Notes under the pieces: generated by a model | The model's database searches: none | What the model was told of the DNA's origin: nothing | What the model saw: only the letters and a program-made list of their open reading frames with translations | Shown here: positions 31,030 to 40,867 of the stretch, piece by piece | Numbering within the stretch: position 1 is the first letter of the stretch | Layout of the letters: each line of letters opens with the position of its first letter | Translations under genes and position numbers: made by a program | From: JBBDXS01 sp040902195 | Lineage (GTDB): Bacteria > Chloroflexota > Dehalococcoidia > DSTF01 > RBG-16-68-14 | Assembly (NCBI GenBank): GCA_040902195.1 | Contig: JBBDXS010000001.1 | Span: 1 to 50,278 of the forward strand | DNA: 50,278 bases | Direction of reading: 5' to 3'

Positions 31030-32284
31030 GGGACGTCTTTCGCTCTGCTGCCATCTTCCCTACCAGCGCCACTTCGTCTTCGCGCGTAACGGTCACGCCG
31101 TCCAGCTGCGCGTCGCGCAGCATCGAGAGCGCCGCGCCGACCTTCGGGCCGTGCGGCACGCCGAGCGCTTCGATGTCGCGCCCGCCCAGCCGAGGACGGA
31201 CGGCGTGCCATTCGTCAAGGTAGCGACGGGCTCGATCGGCAGCAAGCGCCGCCGCCGACAGTAGCGCGAACGCCTCGACCGAGACGGCCGGGTGCGGCTC
31301 GAGCAGGCGTACGGCGTCGCTCGGAAGGAGCGTCTTGCTGGCGAGGCGGCGCTCGATGTTACGCAGGGCAAGCAGACCGCGGACAGCGCCGGCTTGCTTG
31401 CGCGTCAGCGCCAGGCGCTGGACCGCGCCCGTGGCGGCGCGTGGCGGCGCGTTCGCGAGCAGAAAACAGAAGACCAACTCGTGGCGATGCGGCGCGCCGG
31501 CCAGCCCGCGCGCCTCGCGCAGCGCGCGCTCGCCAGCGCAGAGCGCCTCGTGCGTCGCGTGCAGCGCGCCGAGCTGCTGCGCCAGACGCAGCGCGGCGGC
31601 CGCGCCGGGCTCGTCCGCGATGCGCTCGAACTCGTGCCGCAGCCGCGTGCCGCTGATCGTCCGGAGGTAGGTAACGTCGCGCTTGATCAGGTTGCGCGTG
31701 CGCCGCTGGAGCTTGAAGCCGAGCCTCCCTGCGTAGCGCGCTGCCCGCAGGATGCGGGTCGCATCGTCCTGGAAGCTGCCGTCGTGCAGGACGCGGATGA
31801 GCTTCGCGTCCAGGTCGCGTTGCCCGCCGTAGGGGTCGACCAGACGGCCGGCGGAGCGGCTGGCGAGCGAGAGGGCCATCGCGTTGATCGTGAAGTCCCG
31901 GCGCGCGAGGTCATCTTCGATGCGTGCCGGGCGGACTGAAGGCAGGACGCCGGGACGCAAATAGCGCTCCGTGCGCGCGCGGGCGAAATCGAGCCGGAAG
32001 CCATCGCCGGTCACCGTCGCCGTACCGAAGCGCAGGTGGCGGACGACGCGAGCACGGACCTCGGCGGCGAAGGCGCCCGCGAGCTCGATGGCGTCGCCTT
32101 CTACGACGAGGTCGACGTCGACGTGGCCCGCGCCAAGCAGGAGGTCGCGCACACCGCCGCCGACGAGGTAGGGCTCCAGACCGACGCGCTCCGCAAGCGC
32201 GACCGCGCGACGGAGCGCGCGAAGGGCCTCAGGAGACAGCGAGCGCTCCAGCCCGGCCAGCAGTGCTTCACGTTCGCTCTCCAT
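31022..32284 (-). CDS. CCA tRNA nucleotidyltransferase / poly(A) polymerase family
   Basis: A 420-aa class II nucleotidyltransferase that repairs or adds the 3-prime CCA of tRNA, or adds poly(A). The head domain has YLVGGGVRDLLLG and the metal-binding DVDLVVEGD, then RRDFTINAMAL and GSFQDDATRILRAARYAGRL (neck, nucleotide selection). The C-terminal half is helical without a clear HD phosphohydrolase motif. The start at 32284 is the first Met of the conserved N-terminus. Two small genes follow in overlapping frames on the same strand, suggesting linked expression. Confidence 0.92.
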   Translation of the reverse strand: MESEREALLAGLERSLSPEALRALRRAVALAERVGLEPYLVGGGVRDLLLGAGHVDVDLVVEGDAIELAGAFAAEVRARVVRHLRFGTATVTGDGFRLDFARARTERYLRPGVLPSVRPARIEDDLARRDFTINAMALSLASRSAGRLVDPYGGQRDLDAKLIRVLHDGSFQDDATRILRAARYAGRLGFKLQRRTRNLIKRDVTYLRTISGTRLRHEFERIADEPGAAAALRLAQQLGALHATHEALCAGERALREARGLAGAPHRHELVFCFLLANAPPRAATGAVQRLALTRKQAGAVRGLLALRNIERRLASKTLLPSDAVRLLEPHPAVSVEAFALLSAAALAADRARRYLDEWHAVRPRLGGRDIEALGVPHGPKVGAALSMLRDAQLDGVTVTREDEVALVGKMAAERKTSRG

Positions 32285-32323
32285 TTCGGCAAGTGTAGCA
32301 AAGCGACATAAGAGCTTACTTTC

Positions 32324-32354
32324 TTGACAAGCGACGCGACTACTTTGCTAAGAT
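32324..32354 (+). promoter_or_regulatory. Promoter of the rnc leader
   Basis: Consensus TTGACA (32324-32329), 19 bp, TAAGAT (32349-32354). Start near 32361, about 270 nt ahead of rnc. The local AT-richness (32300-32354) stands out from the surroundings. Confidence 0.65.
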
Positions 32355-32360
32355 AACGCG

Positions 32361-32629
32361 ACCCCGCAACGGCTAAGCTCCCACAACGGCCGTCGGGGGA
32401 GGGTGGAATCGCTGCGAGCGGACGAGGATAGGAACGGCAGACCGGCAGCGAGCCGTGCAGGGCGCTTCGGCTGCGTCGCGTTCCCGCCACCCTCCGAAAT
32501 GAACGCGTCGGGCGAGGCGGCCTCGAACGCGCACACGGGCCTTCACCACTTCCCGCAGAACAACCGGGGCATCCGCAAGGAAGCGGGCATGGCCCATTCG
32601 GGAGCCGCCTTTAAGGGGGAGATGAAGAC
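32361..32629 (+). promoter_or_regulatory. Long structured 5-prime leader or small RNA ahead of rnc
   Basis: Between the promoter and rnc lie about 270 nt. A perfect 9-bp helix GGAGGGTGG (32398-32406) / CCACCCTCC (32487-32495) encloses a second helix GGAACG/CGTTCC (32431-32436, 32479-32484) and an inner CGGC-AGCGA-GCCG hairpin. A further CCGC-AAGGAA-GCGG hairpin is at 32573-32586. No riboswitch, T-box, tmRNA or 6S consensus is recognised. It may be the substrate for RNase III autoregulation, or an independent RNA. An 89-codon open frame crosses it but lacks a ribosome-binding site. Confidence 0.5.
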
Positions 32630-33328
32630 GTGGCCTCGAAGCGAAGTCCATTGGAGGACCGCCTCGGCGTGAAGTTCAAAGACCCCGCCCTGCTCCGGCA
32701 GGCTCTCGTGCACAGCTCGTATGTGAACGAGAACCCCGACCTGGCGCCCGAGTCGAACGAACGGCTCGAGTTCCTCGGCGACGCTGTGCTCGGCCTTGTT
32801 GTTGCGGACGACCTGTACGGCGCGTTTCCGGGCGAAGACGAAGGCAAGCTGACAGAGTTGCGCACGCATCTGGTCCGGCGCGACACGCTAGCCAAGGCAG
32901 CGGCCCAGCTCCAGCTAGGCGAGGACTTGCTCCTCGGCCGGGGCGAGGACGGCGGCGGCGGGCGCGAGCGGCCGACGAACCTCGCGCACGTATACGAGTC
33001 CGTCGTCGGCGCGATCTTCCTTGATGGCGGGCTCTCTGCCGCGCAACACTTTGTCCGGCGCTCGCTGGGCGAGGACTTCGCATCCGTCCACCAGCGTGCA
33101 TTCCCCGGCGATCCGAAGTCGCGGCTGCAAGAGCTCAGCCAGTCGCGCTATCAGACCACGCCGGTCTACCGTCTCATCGAGGCGGAGGGGCCGGACCACG
33201 CGCGCCGCTTCACGGTGGAAGTCGTTATCGGCGGGCGCACGCTGGGCACGGGAAGCGGTCACAGCAAGCAGCAGGCCGAAAAGGAAGCTGCGAGCCAGGC
33301 GTTTAAGCAGTTGGACCAAGAGGACTAG
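32630..33328 (+). CDS. rnc: Ribonuclease III
   Basis: Double-strand-specific RNase III, 232 aa, processing rRNA precursors and structured mRNAs. The catalytic domain shows the signature NERLEFLGDAVLGLVVAD and the second acidic motif ESVVGAIFLDGG. The double-stranded RNA-binding domain follows (DPKSRLQELSQSR to GHSKQQAEKEAASQAF). Start is GTG at 32630, with GGGGGAG upstream; an ATG at 32622 is out of frame. Its stop directly abuts the smc start, the classical rnc-smc-ftsY order. Confidence 0.96.
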   Translation: MASKRSPLEDRLGVKFKDPALLRQALVHSSYVNENPDLAPESNERLEFLGDAVLGLVVADDLYGAFPGEDEGKLTELRTHLVRRDTLAKAAAQLQLGEDLLLGRGEDGGGGRERPTNLAHVYESVVGAIFLDGGLSAAQHFVRRSLGEDFASVHQRAFPGDPKSRLQELSQSRYQTTPVYRLIEAEGPDHARRFTVEVVIGGRTLGTGSGHSKQQAEKEAASQAFKQLDQED

Positions 33329-36300
33329 ATGTACCTCAAGCGCCTCGAAATGCACGGGTTCAAGAGCTTCGCTCCGAAGTCGGGCTTTGAGTTCGGCACG
33401 GGCGTAACGTGCATTGCGGGGCCAAACGGCTCCGGCAAGACGAACGTCGCCGACGCGATCCGCTGGGTGTTGGGCGAGCAGGCCAGTCGCATCATCCGCG
33501 CGCGCAAAACCGAGGACATCATCTTCAGCGGTAGCACGCAGCGCCCCGCGATGGGCATGGCGGAGGTGAAGATCGTCCTCGACAACGAGGACGGCTGGCT
33601 GCCGATCGACTTCGGTGAGGTCGTCGTTGCGCGGCGCGCCTATCGCAGCGGCGAGAACGAGTACTACCTGAACCAAAGCCGCGTCCGGCTGAAGGACCTG
33701 ACCGAGCTATTCCTCAAGGCGCAGGTCGGCCAGAACAGCTACGCCTTCATGGGCCAGGGTCTGGTTGAACAGGTGCTTACGCTCCGTCCCGAGGAGCGCC
33801 GCGGCCTGATCGAAGAGGCTGCCGACGTTCGGTTGCATCGCGACAAGCTCGACCTGGCGCGGAACCGGCTCGCCGCGACGCGCGACAACCTGGAGCGCGT
33901 CGACATGCTCGTGCGCGAGATCGCGCCGCGCTTGCGCCAGCTCGAACGCCAGGTCGACCGCGCGGAGGCGCACCAGAAGCTGAGCGCGGAGCTTGCGGAG
34001 GCGCTGCACACGCTCTACGGACAGCAGTGGCAGGACGCGCACGGCGCGATCGCGGGAGCGCGCGCATACGCCGACCAGCGCAAGGAAGAGTTCCACCGCG
34101 CCAAGCGCGACTACGACGCGCTCGAGGGCGGCGTGGGCTCGCTCGCGACCGCGCTCCAGCAGCAGCGCACAGAGATTGCGGAACGAGAGGCAGCACGGCG
34201 CAACGTCGAGGAGTACCGCCGCGATCTGGAGCACCGCATCACATTCGACGGCGAGCGTATCGAGCTGCTACGCCAGCGGAGTGAAGAGCTGACGACCGAG
34301 CAGCAGTCGCTCCGTGAGGAGCGAGAGCAGCTCGTCGCTCTGCTGGGGCAGCACGATGAGAGGACGGAGGCCGTCGGGCAGGAGCTGGCGCTGGCGCGCG
34401 AGCCGGACGCCGAGATGCGCCGCCTCGCCGAGCTAGACGAGCGGCTCCGGCACCTCCGCACCGCCCTCGCCGAGGCAGGCCGGCTCGCGTCCGCCGCAGC
34501 GGCGCAGCGCGCACAGGCCGAGGGCCGGGGCGTGGCTCTGCGCCGGCAACACGAGCGGTTCCGCAGCGAGCTGGTCTCGCTGGAGGAATCGCGGCACGAC
34601 CAGCTCGGGCTCCTCAAAGGCTGGGCCAGGGAGTTCGCCAGCCGGCGACAGCGCGTGCACCAGCTTGGACCGACGGTCCAGCGCGTCGCGCGTGAGTTCG
34701 GCGACGCACAGGACCGGCTCGATCGCATATCGACCGCACACGCCGCGCGCCAGGAACACGTGCGCACGCTCGCCGTCAAGATCGAAACCTCAGAGGCCAA
34801 GCTCGAAGCGGCGGAGTCGACACACATCGACCTGCCGCCAGCGGACGCCGGCGTACAGGCAGTGCTTGCGGCCGGGAACCTGATCCCGGACCAGACGCCG
34901 GATGCAGACAACCGCATCATGGGCGTCGTCGGCATGCTGGGACAGCTCCTGCGCGTGCCCGAGGGACTCGAGCGCGCGATCGAAGCAGCGCTGGCGGAAG
35001 CCGTCCACGGCATCGTCGTCGAAAGGCAGGAGGACGCAATCGCGGCGGCGGAGCTGCTGCTAGGCGAAGACCTCGGCCGCGCGACGATCTTCCCGCTGTC
35101 CGACATGAAGGTCGTGCATCCGATCAACATCACGGAGGAGCGCGGCGTCCTCGGCGTCGCGTCCGACCTCGTCCGCTGCGACTCACGCTACCGCACACTG
35201 GTCAATACACTGCTCGGACGGTTCATCGTCGCGCAGAACCTCGGTATCGCGAAGGGCATCTTGCGTCGCGGAATGGGCAGTGTCGTCACGCTTGACGGCA
35301 TCGTCTTGCACCCGACGGGCTCAATGACGGCCGGCAGCGCGCGCGCCGTGCGCCGCGCGCTCGCGCACCAGCGCGAGACGGGCGAGCTGCCGCAAGAGCT
35401 CCAGCGCATGAAGGCGGAGCACATCGAAGTGGCCGCAGCGCTCGACCTCGAACGCGGCGAGCTCGCCGCCGCGCAGCGCACGCACGATGAGCTCTCGCCC
35501 GAAGTCGAGCGCATGCGCGCGGAGCTAGCGGACGCCGAGGAGGCGCTGCGCCAGCACCGGACGCGCCTGACCAGCACGGCCGCGCGCCTGAACGCCGTAA
35601 ACGCCCGCCGCGCCGAGACGCTGCGCGGCATCTCGGAGGCCGAAGACGGCCTCGCTGTGGCCGATCAGGACACGCAGCGCGCCGGCCTCGAGTTCGACGA
35701 GCACGAAGGCGAGCGCGCGCGACTCACCGCCGAACAAGAAGACCTGACCGCCCAGCGCGAGCACCTGGTGCAGGGCACGGCCGCGCGCAGCACGCACATC
35801 GCCGCGCTGGAGGCTGAGCACGAATCGATCAGCCGCCAGCGGTCGATCCAGTCCGCCAGCCTCACGCGCGTCCAGGACGACCTACGCCGGCGCGAGGAGA
35901 TGTCAGCGAAGATCGCGGAAGAGCTGGAGCAGATCACGTCCCGGCTCGCGGCAGCGCGTCGCGAGCTAGAGGAGAAGACGCAAGAGGCCGCGACTGCGGG
36001 AGAGGAGCTTGTGCCAGCGCGCGCGGCGCTTGAGCAGGTCGAGTCGCGCCAGCGGTCGATCAGCGACGAGATCAACGCATCGCGCGCAGCCTCCCTCCAG
36101 GCGGAGCGCGCGCTAATGGAGGCTGAGGCCGCGGTGCATCTGCGCAGCGAGGAGCTCGAGTCGCTCAAGACGCGGCTGGAGGAGGAAGGCTTCCGTCCTT
36201 CGCCTGAGGGCGAGATCGTCGCCGTGCCGGAGCCGGACCAACCGCCCGCGTGGCTGACGACCGAGCAGGGAGACAGCCCCGCGCCGATGCGCGGCGGCGC

Positions 36301-36973
36301 CGACGTCGACCCCGTAGCGCTAAAGGACCGCGTTGCCGAGCTGCGCGCGGACATCCGCAGCCTAGGGCCGGTGAACATCGCGGCGGAGAGCGACTACGCG
36401 GAGAACAAGGAGCGACACGATTTCCTCAGCACGCAGCTCGGCGACCTGCGCGAAGCGGAGCAGGCGCTCCAGGGCGCGATCGAGGAGCTGGAGTCGATCA
36501 TCAAGGAGCGGTTCTCGAGCACGTTCAACGCCGTGAACAAGCAGTTCAGCCGCTATTTCGAGACGTTCTTCGGCGGCGGTCAGGCGGAGCTGCTGCTCAC
36601 CGCGCCGGACGAGTACGGACTGCCCGGCGTCGATATCGTCGCGCAGCCGCCGCGGAAGCGGGTGCGCACGATCAACATGCTCTCGGGCGGCGAGCGGTCG
36701 CTGACCGCCGTCGCGCTGTTGTTCGCGCTGCTGGAGACGAACCCGTCGCCGATCTGCGTACTGGACGAAGTCGATGCAGCGCTGGACGAAGCGAACGTCG
36801 GGCGCTTCGCGCAAGAGCTGCGGGCGCTCTCGGAGCGGACGCAGTTCATCATCATCACGCACAACCGGCGGACGCTGGAAATGGCCGACACGATCTACGG
36901 CGTCTCGATGGGCGCGGACAGCACCTCGACAGTGCTCTCGCTCCGGCTGGCGGACATCCCGGACAAGAAGTAG
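33329..36973 (+). CDS. smc: Chromosome segregation protein SMC
   Basis: SMC ATPase, 1214 aa, the core of the bacterial condensin that compacts and separates sister chromosomes with ScpA and ScpB (not in this window). N-terminal Walker A GPNGSGKT (residues 31-38) in the ABC head, long coiled coil, a hinge around residues 510-680 (VVGMLGQLLRVPEGLERAIE; TGSMTAGSARAVRR), return coiled coil, then the signature LSGGERSLTA (from residue 1118) and Walker B VLDEVDAALDEANVGRF. The ATG follows the rnc stop without a gap. Length is typical. Confidence 0.97.
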   Translation: MYLKRLEMHGFKSFAPKSGFEFGTGVTCIAGPNGSGKTNVADAIRWVLGEQASRIIRARKTEDIIFSGSTQRPAMGMAEVKIVLDNEDGWLPIDFGEVVVARRAYRSGENEYYLNQSRVRLKDLTELFLKAQVGQNSYAFMGQGLVEQVLTLRPEERRGLIEEAADVRLHRDKLDLARNRLAATRDNLERVDMLVREIAPRLRQLERQVDRAEAHQKLSAELAEALHTLYGQQWQDAHGAIAGARAYADQRKEEFHRAKRDYDALEGGVGSLATALQQQRTEIAEREAARRNVEEYRRDLEHRITFDGERIELLRQRSEELTTEQQSLREEREQLVALLGQHDERTEAVGQELALAREPDAEMRRLAELDERLRHLRTALAEAGRLASAAAAQRAQAEGRGVALRRQHERFRSELVSLEESRHDQLGLLKGWAREFASRRQRVHQLGPTVQRVAREFGDAQDRLDRISTAHAARQEHVRTLAVKIETSEAKLEAAESTHIDLPPADAGVQAVLAAGNLIPDQTPDADNRIMGVVGMLGQLLRVPEGLERAIEAALAEAVHGIVVERQEDAIAAAELLLGEDLGRATIFPLSDMKVVHPINITEERGVLGVASDLVRCDSRYRTLVNTLLGRFIVAQNLGIAKGILRRGMGSVVTLDGIVLHPTGSMTAGSARAVRRALAHQRETGELPQELQRMKAEHIEVAAALDLERGELAAAQRTHDELSPEVERMRAELADAEEALRQHRTRLTSTAARLNAVNARRAETLRGISEAEDGLAVADQDTQRAGLEFDEHEGERARLTAEQEDLTAQREHLVQGTAARSTHIAALEAEHESISRQRSIQSASLTRVQDDLRRREEMSAKIAEELEQITSRLAAARRELEEKTQEAATAGEELVPARAALEQVESRQRSISDEINASRAASLQAERALMEAEAAVHLRSEELESLKTRLEEEGFRPSPEGEIVAVPEPDQPPAWLTTEQGDSPAPMRGGADVDPVALKDRVAELRADIRSLGPVNIAAESDYAENKERHDFLSTQLGDLREAEQALQGAIEELESIIKERFSSTFNAVNKQFSRYFETFFGGGQAELLLTAPDEYGLPGVDIVAQPPRKRVRTINMLSGGERSLTAVALLFALLETNPSPICVLDEVDAALDEANVGRFAQELRALSERTQFIIITHNRRTLEMADTIYGVSMGADSTSTVLSLRLADIPDKK

Positions 36974-37017
36974 CCCGCTTTTGCCAGCGCCCTGCCCTCG
37001 CGATACGATGCGAAGAC

Positions 37018-38109
37018 ATGCGCTTCTTCCGTAGAAAACCCAAAGGCCACATCGAAGACGCCAGCGTCGCCGTCGGGGACGTTGCGGCCGAGGAGGCTGT
37101 CGCCAGCGACGGTATCGAGTGGGAGGAGCCCGTTGAGGCGGCCAGCGATGAGGCCGTCGAGTACGAAGAGGACGAGCTCGATGAGGAAGCGGAGCAGGCG
37201 ACCGAGCAGGCGCTCCAGCGCACGAAGAAGTCCTGGTTCGGCCACATCTCCAGCCTGTTCGACCGCGGCAGCATCGATGACACGCTCTGGGAAGAGCTGG
37301 AGGAGTTGCTCATCGGCGCGGACGTCGGGTTGCCGACGACGCAGCGGATCCTCGACGACGTGCGCGAGCGCATCCAGCGCGACAAGATCAAGGACGCTGA
37401 CGGGGTACGCAGCGCACTCAAAGAAGAGCTGATCGAGATCCTCAAGGCGCCCGAGCCGAAAGGGCGCCTCTGGGGAGCAAACGCCGCCGAGCTGCCAAAG
37501 CCCGCGGTCATCCTCGTGCTGGGCGTGAACGGCACCGGCAAGACCACGACCATTGCGAAGCTCGCGCACGCCTACCAGGTCGAGGGCGGTAGCTGCGTCA
37601 TCGCCGCCGGCGACACGTTTCGCGCCGCCGCGATCGAGCAGCTCAAGGAGTGGGGCGAGCGCGTCGGCGCAGACGTCGTTGCGCACAAGCAGGGCGCCGA
37701 CCCGGGCGCGGTCGTCTTCGACGCGCTGACGGCGGCTGATAGCCGCGACGCCGACATGGTGATCATCGATACGGCCGGGCGGCTGCACACGAAGTTCAAC
37801 CTGATGGAAGAGCTGCGCAAGATCCGGCGCATCATCGAGCGCAAGGATCCGAGCGCGCCGCACGAAGTGCTCCTCGTCCTGGACGCAACGAACGGCCAGA
37901 ACGCGCTGATCCAGGCCAAAGCCTTCACTGAAGCCGCGGAGGTCACCGCGGTGTGCCTCACCAAGCTCGACGGCACATCGAAGGGCGGCATCGTCTTCGC
38001 CGTAGCGGACCAGCTTGGCATCCCGATACGCCTGGTCGGCACGGGCGAGGGCGAGAACGACCTCGCGCCGTTCTCGCCGGAGGCCTTCGTCGAGGCGCTC
38101 TTCCGCTAA
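37018..38109 (+). CDS. ftsY: Signal recognition particle receptor FtsY
   Basis: SRP receptor GTPase, 363 aa, which docks Ffh-ribosome complexes at the membrane. The N-terminus has a basic MRFFRRKPKG, then a strongly acidic A region (residues about 30-65), then the N domain (SWFGHISSLFDRGSIDDTLWEEL) and the G domain: GVNGTGKTTTIAK, DTFRAAAIEQL, DTAGRLHTK, TKLDGTSKGG and the closing GTGEGENDLAPF. The ATG at 37018 has no strong ribosome-binding site; TACGAT lies 8 nt upstream. It follows rnc and smc, and acts with the SRP RNA at 22295. Confidence 0.96.
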   Translation: MRFFRRKPKGHIEDASVAVGDVAAEEAVASDGIEWEEPVEAASDEAVEYEEDELDEEAEQATEQALQRTKKSWFGHISSLFDRGSIDDTLWEELEELLIGADVGLPTTQRILDDVRERIQRDKIKDADGVRSALKEELIEILKAPEPKGRLWGANAAELPKPAVILVLGVNGTGKTTTIAKLAHAYQVEGGSCVIAAGDTFRAAAIEQLKEWGERVGADVVAHKQGADPGAVVFDALTAADSRDADMVIIDTAGRLHTKFNLMEELRKIRRIIERKDPSAPHEVLLVLDATNGQNALIQAKAFTEAAEVTAVCLTKLDGTSKGGIVFAVADQLGIPIRLVGTGEGENDLAPFSPEAFVEALFR

Positions 38110-38179
38110 TTCGCGCTCGCCCGTATCCTAGCCTTATGTTAGGGCTGCATGGCGGCACGCGTTATCCTTCGAGGACGCC

Positions 38180-40864
38180 GTGTCAGAGACGCTAACCTGG
38201 TGGATCGTCATGCAGGTGGTGGGGCTCGCGGCCCTACCCTTGTGCCTCAGTCTCTTCCGCAACCTTCCTGACCGCGGCTACAGCCTATCGAAGGCGTTCG
38301 GGCTGCTGATCCTCGGCTACCTCTTCTGGATCCTCAACGTGATGCGCATCATGCCCAACACGACGGGCGGGATCTGGCTCTCGCTCTTCCTCGTCATGAT
38401 CGCGTCGGGCATCCTCATCTGGCGAAGACGGCCATTGCTCGAACGGCTGATCCGCGAGCGCCTGCGCTTTATCTTGATCACCGAGGTGGTGCTGTTCCTC
38501 GCGTTCATTACTGCGGTATGGCTGCGCTCGTTCGTGCCGGACCTGGGCGGCACCGAGAAGCCGATGGACTTCATGTTCCTGAACGCCGTTACGCACGGCG
38601 GAGACTTCCCGCCGGAGGACCCATGGCTGGCGGGTTACTCGGTCAGCTACTACTACTTCGGCTACCTGCTGATCTCGATCCTGACGAGGCTGAGCGGCCT
38701 CTCGACAGGCATCGGTTTTAACCTCGGTGTGGCCACGATCGCCGCGCTCGCGATCACGGGCGCGTTCGGCATCGTTTACAACCTCACGGCGCCGCGCGAG
38801 CGCGCCTCTGCCGAATCGAGGCCGGAGACGTCCGCCGCGCACTTCTCGCGACCGCTCGGACGGCCGGTGGTCTTCGGACTGATCGCGGCGCTGATGCTCG
38901 CCGTGATGGGCAACCTGGAGGGCGTGCTCGAGGCGCTGGCAGCGCGCGACATTGGTTCGCAGGGCTTCTGGAGCTGGGTGAACGTCGGCAACCTCGTTCC
39001 TTACGACAGTGCCGACTGGTTTCCCGATCCGCAAAAGGGCTTCTGGTTCTGGTGGCGCGCGACGCGCATGCTGGACGGTAGCACCGGCATCCACGAGTTC
39101 CCGTTCTTCAGCTTCCTCCTCGGCGACATGCACCCGCACGTGATGTCGATACCCTTCGTGCTGCTCGCGGTGGGCGTGGCGCTCAACTTCTTCCGCTCCG
39201 ACGAACCACTCGATCTCGTCGTCTGGCTCGAGCGGCCGTTGTGGCTGGTTGCGTTCAGCATTGTGCTGGGCGGCCTGGCGTTCCTGAACACGTGGGACCT
39301 CCCCACGATGGCGTTCGTGGTCGCGTTTGCGGCGCTGCTGCGCAACCGGCTTGCCACGGACACCTGGTCGTGGGGCATCGCGCTCGATACGGCGGGATTT
39401 GTGTTGCCGGTCTTCCTGCTCGGTGCGCTCGCGTACACGCCGTTTTTCTTCGGCGGCTTCGATAGCCAGGCGTCCGGCTTCACGGCGAACGCCCAGGAAG
39501 GGAGCGGCTTGTTCCACTCGCTGCTCATCTGGGGAACGTTCGCGGCGATCGTGCTGCCCTACGCGGTCTGGCGGATCAGCCGGAGCGAGGAGAAGCTCAC
39601 AGCAAACGCCGTCCTCTGGGCGCTCGCTCCGGCGATCGGCGTCTTCTTCCTCTGGCTCGTCTGGGACGGCCTCGCCAGCATCGGCGACTCGCTGCCGAAA
39701 GGCATTCGCATCAACGATGCGCACATCGCCGGCAACCGAGACGTGGAGGTGAGCTTCGGCGATCGATTGTCCGCGCGCGGCTGGAACTGGCTCACACCGC
39801 TCGTGATCGGCGGGGCGCTCGGCCTTCTCGTGCTCGCGCTCGTACGCGAGCTAGAGGCCGCCCAGCGCGACCGCGAGGGGCGCATGGGCCACATCTTCGC
39901 GCTCGGACTCGCGGCGACGGCGGCGCTGCTCATCTTCGGGACGGAGTTCGTCTACATCGAGGACACGTTCAGCAACCGAATGAACACGATCTTCAAGCTC
40001 TACTATCAGGCGTGGATCCTGCTCAGCCTGGCCGGCGGCGTCGCGTTGTACGAGCTGTCGCGGGCGATCAAGCTGCCGCTGGCACGGCCGGACGTCTCGG
40101 TCTCGTGGTCGTCCGGCGACTTCGTCGTGGGTACCGCGACGCTGGTGGGCTTGATCGCCGGCATCCTCATCGGGAACGACTTCTTTACGGCCGTCATCAC
40201 GGGCATCGTGATGGGCGGCGTCTTTTTCGTGGTAAGCGGCGCGTTCGTCCTGCTCTGGGGCCGGGCCGAGCAGAAGGAGGGCGAGGCATCCGCGAGCGGC
40301 ATACTGAGCTGGCGAGGCGTCTGGGCCGGCGCAGCTTCGGTTGTTCTGGTCGCCGCCTTCGTCTATCCTCTTCTCGCAACCTTTAATCGCACAGATGCGT
40401 TTGATCTACCTAGAGGGTTGAACGGGCTGGACTATTACAACGGGGACGACCGCGCTGCCGTCGACTGCCTACTAGGAGTCGGCGGCCATCCTGTCATTGC
40501 CGAGGCGCTGGGAGGCGACTATTCGAACGGCGGGCGCATCTCGGCGGCGACGGGACTTCCCAGCGTCCTTCAGTGGCCGGGCCACCAACTCCAGTGGCGT
40601 GGCGACTCTGTCGCCCAGGAGGGCCGCCCGGAAGACCTCCAGACGCTCTATACAAGCTCGGACGCCGCGACAGTCCGCGCCGTCCTCGATACGTACAACA
40701 TCCGGTACGTGGTCGTGGGTGAGATAGAACAGGAGCAGTACCCGGGCGTGACCGTGGCTGAAATGACCGAACTCTTCGAGCCAGTATCGAGCTGTGCCCT
40801 GGGCGGGACGCAGGTGTACCGCGTTCGTCCAGGCGCTATTAGCAGCCAGCTCGCCGCGGAGTAA
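38180..40864 (+). CDS. DUF2298 (Chlor_Arch_YYY) polytopic membrane protein
   Basis: An 894-aa protein with about 16-20 transmembrane segments, matching the DUF2298 family seen mainly in Chloroflexota and archaea. Typical blocks: PMDFMFLNAVTHGGDFPPED then WLAGYSVSYYYFGYL, LGDMHPHVMSIPF, and NTWDLPTMAF. The fold resembles GT-C oligosaccharyl- or mannosyltransferases; a C-terminal soluble part (residues about 750-890) contains a LPSVLQWPGHQLQWRG block. Start is GTG at 38180. It ends 3 nt before the next gene, an Agl23-like GT-C protein; the two are found together elsewhere. Probable role: use of polyprenol-linked sugars in envelope glycosylation; no activity is proven to my knowledge. Confidence 0.88.
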   Translation: MSETLTWWIVMQVVGLAALPLCLSLFRNLPDRGYSLSKAFGLLILGYLFWILNVMRIMPNTTGGIWLSLFLVMIASGILIWRRRPLLERLIRERLRFILITEVVLFLAFITAVWLRSFVPDLGGTEKPMDFMFLNAVTHGGDFPPEDPWLAGYSVSYYYFGYLLISILTRLSGLSTGIGFNLGVATIAALAITGAFGIVYNLTAPRERASAESRPETSAAHFSRPLGRPVVFGLIAALMLAVMGNLEGVLEALAARDIGSQGFWSWVNVGNLVPYDSADWFPDPQKGFWFWWRATRMLDGSTGIHEFPFFSFLLGDMHPHVMSIPFVLLAVGVALNFFRSDEPLDLVVWLERPLWLVAFSIVLGGLAFLNTWDLPTMAFVVAFAALLRNRLATDTWSWGIALDTAGFVLPVFLLGALAYTPFFFGGFDSQASGFTANAQEGSGLFHSLLIWGTFAAIVLPYAVWRISRSEEKLTANAVLWALAPAIGVFFLWLVWDGLASIGDSLPKGIRINDAHIAGNRDVEVSFGDRLSARGWNWLTPLVIGGALGLLVLALVRELEAAQRDREGRMGHIFALGLAATAALLIFGTEFVYIEDTFSNRMNTIFKLYYQAWILLSLAGGVALYELSRAIKLPLARPDVSVSWSSGDFVVGTATLVGLIAGILIGNDFFTAVITGIVMGGVFFVVSGAFVLLWGRAEQKEGEASASGILSWRGVWAGAASVVLVAAFVYPLLATFNRTDAFDLPRGLNGLDYYNGDDRAAVDCLLGVGGHPVIAEALGGDYSNGGRISAATGLPSVLQWPGHQLQWRGDSVAQEGRPEDLQTLYTSSDAATVRAVLDTYNIRYVVVGEIEQEQYPGVTVAEMTELFEPVSSCALGGTQVYRVRPGAISSQLAAE

Positions 40865-40867
40865 TCG

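Noticed and set aside
32361..32629. T-box, cobalamin, TPP or 6S RNA ahead of rnc
   Set aside because: The diagnostic conserved blocks of these RNAs are absent; GGGTGG occurs but without the T-box context.
32403..32672. 89-codon frame in the rnc leader
   Set aside because: No ribosome-binding site, overlaps rnc out of frame, and the underlying DNA forms perfect helices; an RNA role is more likely. A leader peptide is not fully excluded.
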